A DNA stretch of 64,000 nt, from assembly GCA_021014325.1 (NCBI GenBank), contig CM037463.1, positions 8,253,001 to 8,317,000 of the forward strand, given 5' to 3'. The notes beneath the pieces were generated by a model. That model was given only the letters and a program-made list of their open reading frames with translations, did not search any database and was not told the DNA's origin. Of this stretch, positions 33,410 to 43,850 are shown in pieces (position 1 is the first letter of the stretch; every line of letters begins with the position of its first letter). The DNA is from Plazaster borealis. Lineage: Eukaryota; Echinodermata; Asteroidea; Forcipulatida; Labidiasteridae. The translations under genes were made by a program, and so were the position numbers.

Positions 33410-33808
33410 CATCATGGCGATATATAATTTGAACAGCCCCCGCGTCGACACTTGCAACAAATACGAGGCATGATTATAAATTGCCAGCTTTATTTTTAAA
33501 GGTCTTGATGTCTGATCTCTGTCGATCAAAAAAATAGTTAACGCTGCAGTTTGAACTGTTGGTCTTGAACTAAAACAATTACATTTTGAGAGTGCGTATA
33601 ATAGGCACCTATTATTTGCTGTAATAAAGAATTTGGCAACTAATTTTTTCCCCGTTTTCAAACTTGACATTTGTCCACCTCTTGTTCCTTTTTTTCCAGT
33701 TCTAAATGTCAGCATTTTGACTGTCTTGTTAACTTATGTATAAAATGTGATTCATAAATTGAATTCGTCCGCAGTCTGTGGCTGCTGTGTGGTCTTCAAA
33801 CCAGTGTG
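33410..33808. other. Intergenic; no gene supported
   Basis: A 120-codon minus open frame at 33715-33353 has no recognisable features and overlaps an R3 terminus, so it is not called. Confidence 0.4.
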
Positions 33809-34340
33809 GCGTGTCGTGGCCGAGCGGTCTAGTTCACCGAACCCAAGCTTTGGTGTTGTCAGCAGCAGAGTGTGGGTTCGAATCCCGGTCATGACACTTG
33901 TGCCCTTGAGCAAGGCACTTAACCATAATTGCTTCGTAAAAAGTTGGGAAGGTAGTGCATTCTGCTCTACCAGCCAGGCTCCTATAGTTGATGATACCCA
34001 TGCCTACATCCTTACGGACTGTGAAGGAGGTAACCCTGTTTCAGCCCTACGAGTAGGTGGCAACGTGCCCCTGGTGACAACAGTTGATTTGGGTCGACAG
34101 CCTAAATCAGTTTAAGTTAGGAGTTAAGGCTCCTAGTTGATGATACACATGCCTACATACTTACGGACTGTGAAGGGGTTAACCCCGTTTCAGCCCTACG
34201 AGTATAGGTGGCAACGTGCCCCTGGTGACAGCAGTTGATTTGGGTCGACAGCCCAAATCAGTTAAGTGTAGCACTCACACTGAAGTGGCCGTCCGGCCTT
34301 GTGATGTTAGGCGATGTCTCATTAAAAATTAAAAAAAGCA
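33809..34340 (+). mobile_element. tRNA-Leu-type SINE with internal duplication
   Basis: Box A-like GTGGCCGAGCGG and box B-like GGGTTCGAATCCCGG. The body then repeats itself: CTCCTATAGTTGATGATAC...AAATCAGTT (about 33977-34113) recurs at about 34129-34263. Confidence 0.8.
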
Positions 34341-34794
34341 TCAAAGTTATGTGTACATGTTTACATGTGTACATGTTTGAACGGTAACACGTTTTGCTTT
34401 GTTTTTACTACCGTGCGTGTATTATTAAAAAAGCGTAAGAGCGTATTCATTCCAACACAGTTTTTAAAACAATAACAATCCAAATTACAAAGGGCGGCAC
34501 TATACATGAAAATGCTCTTAACTACTGTTAAAGTAGGCTACATACATTTTAAGTAACCTTTCATAGTCGATGTTTCTACAGGCACAAATCCTATGATATG
34601 ACTATAAAGTACTAAGGAATGACTCGTTCCGTCAAATTAATGCTTGAAGCTGTTGCCATTCTCGAATCTCATTATTGGAAGTGTCAACCTACAAAAGTGT
34701 AATCGTGGAGAAATATTTGTATAGGGATTCTTCCATGGTATGCGTGCCAGTCAGGAGCATGCGTTCACGCATTCAGGAGTACCGGTACACTGTC
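34341..34794. other. Intergenic; no gene supported
   Basis: No recognised element. Confidence 0.4.
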
Positions 34795-35476
34795 CAAGTC
34801 TCGCGCATATTTGAACTTCCGGGACCACTGTGGTCCCAACCATATGGAGATTTACGTGGGCAAGATTTTGTTTTGTCAATTATTTTGGTTTAACGTGGTT
34901 TATGACCATGACAAATAGATGTTGTTGGGAGTGTAATACTTTAGTGATAACAAATACGAAGGTAAAATCAATTCAACAATATAACGAAGAAAACCTGAGA
35001 ATTAAACTTTGACCTCAGCTCCCGGTTGCTGCAAAAAATTAAGAATTTTGTGCTCACCTCCGATCACAAAACTTATGTTAACGCTTGTTTTGGATGCGCG
35101 ATGATAATCCCCAGGTGCTGTAGTTGCAACACAAAGCCTTTTCATTGCAGTCGAGGCTTCAGCGTCCCCTATAAACTGCGCCAAGCGTTAATTGTATGCC
35201 CGTGTGACCATCGCGAATCAACGTAAGTGGTTTCTGAAAAGTTAAGGATAAAATAAGCATCCTTGTCCCAGAGTTTTAATTTTGCTTCAATAATAATTAA
35301 CACATTATTTGTGTATTTATTATAAAAACTAAGACTGATCTTTTTTTTGTATTTTTGTTGTTCAGATTTTGTCACTAGATATAATTTAAAACAAAGATTT
35401 GATTTCAGAGAAAACAAAATTCTTCGTTTGACGTGTTTTCTCGTTCCGATACGGGCGAGACTTACACAGTCTATTA
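34795..35476. mobile_element. R3 element, uninterrupted copy
   Basis: From CTGTCCAAGTCTCGCGC to GGCGAGACTTACACAGTCTA. It shows the empty site (GTTCAGATTTTG near 35365) of the inner insertion at 12274. Confidence 0.8.
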
Positions 35477-35568
35477 TTTGGAAGAATGTGCGTGCATTTG
35501 GGAAATTGGTATAAACATACCTTTGAACGAATCAAACAGTAAGTGGTTGGCCAAGAGCACTGACTTAC

Positions 35569-35623
35569 TTTGATTTCTGCTTCTTCAAAGTCTTTGTTTA
35601 ATCCAATGAATTGTGTAGTTGCA
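35569..35623 (-). CDS. Possible isolated exon, unknown protein
   Basis: A minus-strand 55-nt stretch between TTTAG and an AAA|GTAAGT donor reads ATTQFIGLNKDFEEAEIK. The composition looks coding and the donor is strong, but the acceptor is ordinary and no partner exon was found. It lies next to the CRE block at 35650-35745. Chance is a real alternative. Confidence 0.2.
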
Positions 35624-35649
35624 CTAAACAGTTACACCATTATATCTCC

Positions 35650-35745
35650 ATGGTAACACACAGAGAACCTGACTCCCAAAAATTGTGCAACCAATATTAA
35701 TCGTGGTGATGACGTCAGTTGAGTTTGGCCAATAGGGAGCCTACA
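35650..35745. promoter_or_regulatory. CRE-containing block, second copy
   Basis: CACACAGAGAACCTGACTCCC, CAACCAATATTAATCG and GATGACGTCAGTTGAG match 23158-23250 in order and spacing. A CCAAT-like GGCCAATAGG follows. Confidence 0.35.
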
Positions 35746-36236
35746 GCTAAATTGCTGACCACGAAAAAAAAAAGCACTTAAAGTCAGTGCGGGGAAAACA
35801 AAAATATGTAGGCCCTATAACTTCTTCTGTTAAACTGTTTAAAACATGATGTACAGAGAAAAATTCCATTATAGGCCTACTCGAAATTAGTATCGTAGTT
35901 TATCCCTAATTTTATGGATTCGAAGAATAATTGTGTTTATAAGGTAATATGGGTCTGGTATATACGCGTAAATTAACATAATGACTCTATGCGCGTAATA
36001 TAAGCAATTTGATATAAATGTGGGGTGTATATATATACATACATGTTTATTGACATTGCAAGCACGTCGCTTAAATTAGACTCCATCAATGGGGCTTTTA
36101 TTTTGAAAATGTTATAATATAGTCTTGCATGCAGTTCAATTGTTATTTAGTCTAATTTCCTTACTTGTTTTGTGATGCAAATGATGATTGACTCGATGTA
36201 AGTTTAAACTCATTTCATCTGCTTATTGTGGGGGGT
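35746..36236. other. Intergenic; no gene supported
   Basis: AT-rich; nothing recognised. Confidence 0.4.
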
Positions 36237-36612
36237 TTTCAAAGGCAAAGTATACATTTGGTTTATGGGGCCGTTCGATTGTTGTAATCCTATATAAATG
36301 TAGATATATACAATAAAACTGACCTGTGAAAATGTCGAAAGGTTGTACCGTTTTTGAGATAGTGCAGAAAATGTGGAGCGGTTCTGTCCACGCAGGTGAA
36401 ATGACCCGTAATTGGAATACACAATCTGAGAAACGTTTCATGCAGAAACATTCCCCAGATTGAAATGTTTTTGAATCCCTTTCTCTAAAACGACATTCGT
36501 TAGAAGGGAATCGTTTGTCAAAATGTTATACACTATCAACAGCTAAACAGTGCTTCTTACCAAGTAAATTTGAATGGTCATTAATTTGTTGCCGTAATTA
36601 CCAAATGTATAC
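36237..36612 (-). repeat. R4 element, diverged
   Basis: CTGTCCACGCAGG and AGAAACGTTTCATGCAG match the copy at 55497 (CATGCATGAAAC, TCCTGCGTGGAC) in reverse complement. Confidence 0.65.
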
Positions 36613-38695
36613 CATCGTTAAAAAAACCATCCCCAACAAACAAACAATCATGCACCATATATACCCAAACAAAGAAACAAAGAAACAAAGAAACAAAGAA
36701 CCAATTAACAAACCAACCAGTCGTTCAGGATTACCACACTTTCATAAGAGAAATAAACCACAACCATATACAAATATACAACGGCAATTCCAAATGTATA
36801 TTAGTTATACAATTAAACCATAAATCCTTTCTCTTTAAATGTGTCTATATACAACTTCTGTTAAACGGGTTCAATTTCCACCACTAAAACGGTGAGCCAA
36901 ATAAACTTGTACGTTGCTCAAACTTTCAACGGTTCAAGAAGAATATTATTCTTACTCTTTTAGCGGAAGAAATTTTGCAATTTCCCAACCAACAATTTCA
37001 AAACTAAATCTTCCACATTTTGGAAATTAGTTTTTGTAATTTGTTAACTACTTTGCTCAAACTTCCTTTAAATCCTACCAAAAAGCTTTTTTTGAGTGAC
37101 TCATCATTATCTTCCACCGAAGAATGTTAGTTGCAAAACTGGTCACCTTCTAACATAGAGTAGGGGCCTATCACTCAAAAATGATATCCGCATTCGGATT
37201 TATAACAAACCACCGTAAACCAAAGCGTGAGAAATTAATAATTATGTCTTCTACACGACATGAGACCTACCGATTCTTTTAGAATCACCCACACGCAACT
37301 GATGATTGCCAAGAAGGCACGAAAACAGGTTACTGCTATACAGAGAGGATCTGAAAAAATATCCTCGCGGTCTCCCCCCCCCCCCAAATTTCAAAAAAAA
37401 AAAAAATCAATTTGTTGACACATTTTTCAACCGGTTCCTCCGGTCCTCGTTATGTTTGTCAACTACCTCTGTCAATCTGGTAAAAAATTCAAACATAATA
37501 CCCAGACGTAGACCCTACCCATAACACATGTAAAAACACATTTACAGTTTTATGTAAATCTCAAGTCAACAGTGTTGAAGTGTCACTGAATTAGACAGCG
37601 CCATCATTTATCTATCAATGATTATTATCTATACTCCTTGCCTCTTTAGGGGGTATTGTGGGTTGATGGCTAGACAAGCTACCGGGGTATGCCACTCGTT
37701 TAGCGAGACTGGTATCTTCGGGTTGCTCCATACTGCACCACCAACAGGCATAAGACATACTTTATACCACTAAACGACTTGAAACCTACCGGTCCGTCTA
37801 AAACACGACCAAATAACATCATCACCAAGATGTCTAAAACCCAAATCTGTTCCATTTCAAAAGGACGAACCTGACATCCACATACAAAATAAATATTGAA
37901 AATAAACTCGATATCTTTTCCTTCCGCATTCGGAATTAAAAAAGGACGCCAAACACATTTCAATATTTTCCGAAATGTCTGCATTCAGATGGAACACAAG
38001 AATTAATGGACACCCACACTTCTAAATTGATTATTATTTTAATGATTAATTATCCTCTATGATATTATAATGAAAATGCCAATTAGCAATACAAAACACT
38101 TCCACAACCCATCAACTAATGTTTCGACGTCCAACCCGTTCAATCACCTTGTATAAAAAAACTAAGGTATCACAAAACCACATTCACCCGCAAACGGGAT
38201 TAAACCCTACCAATAAAACATGTACAAATACATTTACAGTTTTATACTAAAGCCCAATTTCAGCGCCTTTAAACAAATTTAATTAACTATTTTTGTATAA
38301 GATAACCTTGCGTTAGTGTAAAAAACAAACACATTGTCTGCGTGTAAATGAAAAAATAGTTTTAACAACATCGAAATTATCACATTAAAGCGTATAAAAT
38401 GTTATATTTTACTCTGGATATTTCCAATCCCCAAACTCCAGATTTCAAATGGGGGAGGGGGCATGTGGACATCAATTAGGGGGCATGTGCCCCCCCCGTG
38501 CCCCCTAGTTAATACGCCACTGTCAATGACACCTCAATGCATCGCGAAATTCCATTCCATTTTGCGCGCAAACACATTGTGTCTGCTGCCACTTTGTGTT
38601 ACGAGTGTATTATGTCATTAATTAGTTAAGAGAAATTATCGTAAGTTACACTGTTGGATTATTGGATATTTGACAACATAAGGTCAGTTTGGTCT
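36613..38695. repeat. Intergenic repeat mosaic
   Basis: CAAAGAAA units near 36670-36700, a diverged block with duplicate motifs (ACACATTTACAGTTTTAT near 37540, ACATTTACAGTTTTAT near 38237), and an R13 element (38245-38530). A 95-codon minus frame at 37984-37700 lies in this repeat block and is not called. Confidence 0.5.
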
Positions 38696-38925
38696 TTAAA
38701 GGCACTGAACACGTTTGGAAATTGTCAAAGACCAGTGTTCTCACTTGGTGTATCCCAACATATGCATAAAATAACAAGCCTGTGAAAATTTGGGCTCAAT
38801 TGGTCATCGAAGGTGCAAGAAAATGATGAAAGAAAAACCACCCTTGTTGTACAAATTTATGTGTTTCAAGAAGTTTTTATTATTTTAGTGAGAAATTTAC
38901 CTCTTTCTCAAAAACTACATTCCGA
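38696..38925 (+). repeat. R1 element, truncated
   Basis: Begins TTAAAGGCACTGAACACGTT and stops after CTCTTTCTCAAAAACTAC, losing its right third. Confidence 0.75.
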
Positions 38926-40261
38926 TTAGAAAAATACCAGAAAATAATTTAAAAAAATGCAAAACACTCAGAACGGTAGACGAAAGAAAGTAGCTGACGT
39001 GTTCAGCTGACGAGAAATTTGCCGAGAATTAAAAATTGAAAATAAAAAAAATTCTCTGCAAATTTCTCTGCCTTTTCGCAAATGATCAGAGGCGAGCATT
39101 ATATTTACTCATTCTGAATTGTGACCTGCCCTGCAAACTTTACATTTTCCTGTATCTGACAATTTGCTGTGGATTTTCTGAAATCTGCACTAGAATGCAA
39201 AGGTTTGTAGGGTAGAGTCCCTAACGAGGCGCCTGTGGAGATATCGTTTTACACCATCCTAGAATTCTTTGCATTGAAATTGTATTAAGGCTCCTGAGAC
39301 CCAAATTAAAAATTGTTACTAATGGGGTTTTTTTTGCAACCATTCAAAAACATGCTGCACTTTCTCTGTATTTTTTATAAATTTCTACGCAATTGGCGTT
39401 TATTCCACCGTATGATCGAAAAGTGCAAGCAGACTGATTCATCACAAATGAAAACAGGTTTCTCAAGAAAAAGAAAACGAAATATTTCACTTACTGCTGA
39501 TCACCGCAAGCTTCCCTGTGAAAAATCGAGAATAGCGTCTTTTGAGTTGTAGTGATCCTTTCGAAATAATGATAAACAGAATGGTCGGTGTTGCAGCTGC
39601 TGTGTCCAGTATAAAAAAAACACCACCAAAATGGATGTTTGCTCTTCAAAAGACGGGATGACTTTTGCCTTGTTGCGAGGCAGGGTTTTTTCGCCCGCAT
39701 CGCTCTCAGGCTGTCGCAGCCGTACAAGGCCCCTCCCCCTTCCTCATCACGGTCACGTGATCTTGGTATCCGCGTAGCGGCTGCAGCATTTTATTTTAAT
39801 TTTTTTTATACCTAAATGTGTGCGTAATGAGGTTTTTTCTTGTATCAAATAAGCCGTGGTTCATAGAGCTATATATTGACTAATGGCATTGTTACAATAT
39901 TGAAAGCTAAGCAGATTTACAAAGGGTTTTCGTTTTTGACCTTGATGGTCAATTTTACTCGAATCAACCATTATATGGCCTTCACGTTGACAGTCTTGAA
40001 AGTAGATTCAAATTTGATTATTAGGCTAAACAGTCAAGCCAGTTTGTTCTGTTGTTTTCCCCAGACCGCGTATGTTAAAAATACAAAAATAAAACCCATT
40101 AATCAAATCTTCCACTTTCAAGAAGTCATCATCTTTATTTAAGTTATCATCATCACTTAATTTCGATTGGGTTTTTAATAATACGATAAAATATTGATTG
40201 ATATGATTGGAAATAAACCGATACTTCACCTCATTTCATGATTTGGGGAGAAAATAAAAAT
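38926..40261. other. Intergenic; no gene supported
   Basis: A minus-strand GTAAGT donor at 39494, preceded by an open frame from 39727, could mark a first exon. The frame ends within the donor and matches no family. A CACGTG motif lies near 39754. Confidence 0.35.
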
Positions 40262-40745
40262 TGGTCGACAAAAACAAGGTTTTGGCATCGATGTCAATAA
40301 GAAATCAATAAGAAATGATCGTTGTCTGAGAGAAACCACTAAATAATAATCGTTTTCGATGAGACGTCACTAGAAACGATCGATGTCAGTGAGAAGTCGG
40401 TGATCGTTGTCAGTGAGATTTCTCACTGACGTCGATCGTTTCTTATTGAGTTTTTTACTGACATCGGTCATTGATTTCTCACTGTCATTTATCGTTTCTT
40501 ATCAATAAGAGCCAATCAATGTCAGTTAGAAATCAATGATCGATGTCAGAGAGAAAACAAATAAGAAACAATCGATTTTAGTGAGAAATCAATGATCAAT
40601 AGCAGTGATAAATCAATAAGTAATGATCGATATCAGTGTAAAAAAAATCAAATAAGAAATAATCAATGTCATTGAGAAATCAATGATCAATATCAGTGAG
40701 AAATCAATGATCTATGTCAGAGAAAAAATCAAATAAGAAATGGTC
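40262..40745. repeat. Degenerate minisatellite, GATCGATGTCAGTGAGAAATC type
   Basis: Irregular tandem copies of about 20-40 bp built on GATCGATGTCAGTGAG and AAATCAATAAGAAATG. A central stretch (about 40410-40495) is in the opposite orientation (CTCACTGACGTCGATCG), so the array can fold back. Confidence 0.75.
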
Positions 40746-41868
40746 AACAATTACTTCTATAACACTGTCATCAAAACGTGGTGGTCGTGCAGAGTGAAAT
40801 TAACAACCTCTTTAACGACAAATTATAAAATCGCTTAAAAAATTATTGTTTAAACGTTTTCCAGTTCAATGAGAATCCAGTCTGGTTTGAAGGCCATGCT
40901 ACATTGCTAACACTTATTTTTGTTTCAACCTTCAGTCACGATGTTACCCGTGTTGAATATATAAATAAACAATAACTGCATACATGATGCAATGCATTGA
41001 TTGATCACGTGAAGGTAATTGGTTGCGGCGTTAAAGTGGCACATTGCCTTCGGATTGGGCGCTTTGGGCTATAAAAGGCGTTTGGCATACGAAATTAACA
41101 TGGTTTGAAAGATATTTTTAAAAGTAGAATATAATGATTCACATAAACATCCCTTGAAATTGTGCGGTTTTGTGTAATTTTATGACCGAATACGGTCCGC
41201 TATTTAGTGAAATTAAAATGGATAAGGAGTAAATTCAAACGGCAGTTTTTGAGAGATTTGAATGCAATGTGCTGTTAAATGAGACATTGTTGCTTGTGGT
41301 TGTGTATAGAAAATATATAAGAAACTGAAACGAAAAGTACGATTGGCAGTTGCACTTTGGGAATTCGTTTTCTGACCCAGAATCTAGTAGTGATGCGATT
41401 GATCGGGTGGTTGAGTAGGTTGGAATCGGGGGAGGTATAAGGTACGGTATTTATAAAGGACATTTCGTTTCATTAAACATAATTGCACGGTCTTTTATGC
41501 TTATACAGTAACACACAAAACAAAATTTGTCTTAGAGTGAAAACGGTTAAATTGTATTTTTGAGGTTGGTTGGGGTGTTTGTTTGTTTGTTTTTTTGTTT
41601 AATTCTGGTTTTTGAATGAGGCAACCGGTAGATACCATGGTGTTACAATAGGAGATGTGACGAAAATGAAATTATGTTTTAATTATCCTATTAACTCCAT
41701 TCTAGCTTGAGATAACCAAACAGGGGAAAGAACGGACAGAATGGTCGTTCTCTTTTATTATCTTTCTCGTTGTAATGCCAAAACTTGATTAAACCTTAGG
41801 CCTACCAACCAAATTCGGATGAGTCAACTCGAGCCATGGTGTGTCACACCAGCCAGTTTACAAGCAAC
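40746..41868. other. Intergenic; promoter-like segment at 41010-41100
   Basis: No coding exon was tied to the TATA motif described separately. Confidence 0.4.
41069..41078 (+). promoter_or_regulatory. Strong TATA motif with upstream inverted CCAAT boxes
   Basis: GGGCTATAAAAGGCG is a near-consensus TATA box. ATTGG occurs at about 41019 and 41054, and CACGTG at 41006. The downstream 800 bp has no long ORF, so a transcript would be non-coding, begin with a UTR exon, or not exist. Confidence 0.35.
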
Positions 41869-41870
41869 CA

Positions 41871-42062
41871 GGGCCCTATTTCATAGAGCTGCTTAAGCAC
41901 AAAAAGTAGCTAGGCGTAAATTAATATTATGCTCACCAGAATAAGGTTACAAGCCAAAATACCATACCACATGTACCATCTGTGACATCCTGCTTGTTTT
42001 TGCTGAGCAGAATAAACAATTAAGCAATAATTTCTGCTTAAGCAGCTCTATGAAATTGGCCC
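41871..42062. mobile_element. R9 MITE (GGGCCCAATTTCATAGAGCTG termini)
   Basis: Starts GGGCCCTATTTCATAGAGCT and ends AGCTCTATGAAATTGGCCCC. A related copy is at 47411-47714 and a fragment at 51314-51440. Confidence 0.8.
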
Positions 42063-42363
42063 CAGCTCTTAACAAAAGATAGCAAGATGTATGCAAAGAT
42101 TCTCTGGTGCTACCGAAGTGTTCCATCTCGGTGCATGCAGTGAAGTGCCTGTAAATAGCCTCGTTTTGATAATGTGCCTCCACCTCAAGTTGGCACGCCC
42201 TTTTTATATTATTATTATTAGAAGCCGTTGGGACTATGGTCAAGTAGGGATGCTTAGCATCATCAATCGTGCAAACGAGCAGGACACCAGTCACAGATGG
42301 TACATGTAGTATGGTATTATGGCTGGTAACCTTTTTGTTTATGCTACGCTACTTTTTGTGCTT
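42063..42363. other. Intergenic; partial R9-like duplicate
   Basis: Segments around 42270-42360 (GTCACAGATGGTACATGT, GGCTGGTAACC) complement the R9 interior at 41940-42000, so the region is likely a larger inverted R9 pair. Confidence 0.45.
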
Positions 42364-42686
42364 AAAGGTAATGCAAACTTTTGGTAACAGCTCAAAATCA
42401 GTTTCCACATTTTGTGTGATTCAACATATGCACGAACAAACAAACCTGTGAAAGTTTGAGCTCAATTGGTCATCGAGGTCACGAGAAAATAGCGAATAGA
42501 GACCTTGTAATGTTTTCTGTTTTTTCAAACATCTAGTTTTACTCATTTCTCAGAAACGATAGCATTTTAGGCAGAAATGTTTTAAACACTTTCTACCCTT
42601 ACTTACTTTAAATCATGTAAGTTATGTGTGCATCTGTGAACATTTTGTGTTTTTCGATCTTACCAATAGTGTACATGGCCTTTAAG
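42364..42686 (+). repeat. R2 element
   Basis: Same order as 26888-27209: GGTAACAGCTCAAAATCAG to TACCAATAGTGTACATGGCC. Confidence 0.8.
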
Positions 42687-42975
42687 CCCCTGGATCTCGT
42701 TTCGTTGATGATTGCACGAAAATGATTCATCCCGAAGTTATGTTGATGCCCCATGACAAAAACCAGACACACAAACCACCACAAACCAGACTCGGATTTG
42801 TCTGTTGGAATAATGTGTCATAATGTTGACTCCGTCTCAATGCTTGAGGACGTAGACCATCTTCCGTACGGGGAGAGTAAAGGTGATGTTTACCCCGTGA
42901 ACTAAACAAGCAAAGATAGGTCCTACTTAATTATTATACCCTGCAAGGGGATAGATGGAAGACATAATATTAGGT

Positions 42976-43850
42976 CTTAAAGGCACTGAACACGTTTGGT
43001 AATTGTCAAAGACCAGTGTTCTCACTTGATGTATCCCAACATATGCATAAAATCACAAGCCTGTGAAAATTTGGGCTCAATCGGTCATCGAAGTTGCAAG
43101 AACATGTTGAAAGAAAAAACACCCTTGTTGTACAAATGTGTGTGCTTTTAGATAGGAATAAAAGGCTTCAGGCCTGAAGTCTGTTATTATTTTAGTGAGA
43201 AATTACCCCTTTCTCAAAAACTACGTTACTTCAGAGGGAGTCGTTTCTCACAATGTTTTATACATAAAAGAGTAATTAACCAATAATAAGTATAGTTTGA
43301 CATCTGCAGTTGGTTCCGGGCGTGTCGTGGCCGAGCGGATAAGAACACCGAACTCAAGCTCTGGTGTTTCTGATCAGCAGAGTGTGGGTTCGAATCCCAG
43401 TCGTGACACTTGTGTCCTTAAGCAAGACACTTAACCACATGCTTCGTCCTTCGGATGGGACGTTAAGCCGCAGGTCCCGTGTGTTGTGTAATGCACGTAA
43501 AAGAACCCAGTGCACTTATCGTACAGAGAAAGGGTTCGCCCCGGTGTTCCTGGTTTGATTGGCTGCATATTGCGCCACAGCACCTTGTAAACCATGGTGC
43601 TATGCAAAGGAATAGGTCTCATACTTCAACACGTAACTCCACTTACCTTGTAGAAAAAATACTGAGCGCTTTGAGACACCCATCGGGAGTATAAAGCGTT
43701 ATATAAGAACTACGTATTATTTTATTATTATTTTATTCTATCAACAGCTCTCCGTTGCTCGTTACCAAGTACGTTTTTTTACCAAGTAAGTTTTTATGTC
43801 AATATGTATTTTGAGTAGACCTAATTACTAAACGTGTACAGTGCCTTTAA
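42976..43850 (+). repeat. R1 element split by a SINE insertion
   Basis: R1 runs 42976 to about 43262 and resumes at about 43740 (CTATCAACAGCTCTCCG) to 43850. The interruption carries a tRNA-Leu-type SINE preceded by about 55 bp copied from 43979-44033. Confidence 0.8.
43319..43740 (+). mobile_element. tRNA-Leu-type SINE, best-preserved copy
   Basis: Box A-like CGTGGCCGAGCGG, anticodon-arm GAACTCAAGCTC, box B-like GGGTTCGAATCCCAG, then a long body (TTCGGATGGGACGTTAAGCC, AATGCACGTAAAAGAACCC) and a TTATTTTATTATTATTTTAT tail. The type II tRNA head points to tRNA-Leu(CAA). Confidence 0.85.

Noticed and set aside
37700..37984. 95-codon minus ORF with hydrophobic stretches
   Set aside because: It lies within a repeat block that has duplicated segments nearby, with no start context or homology.
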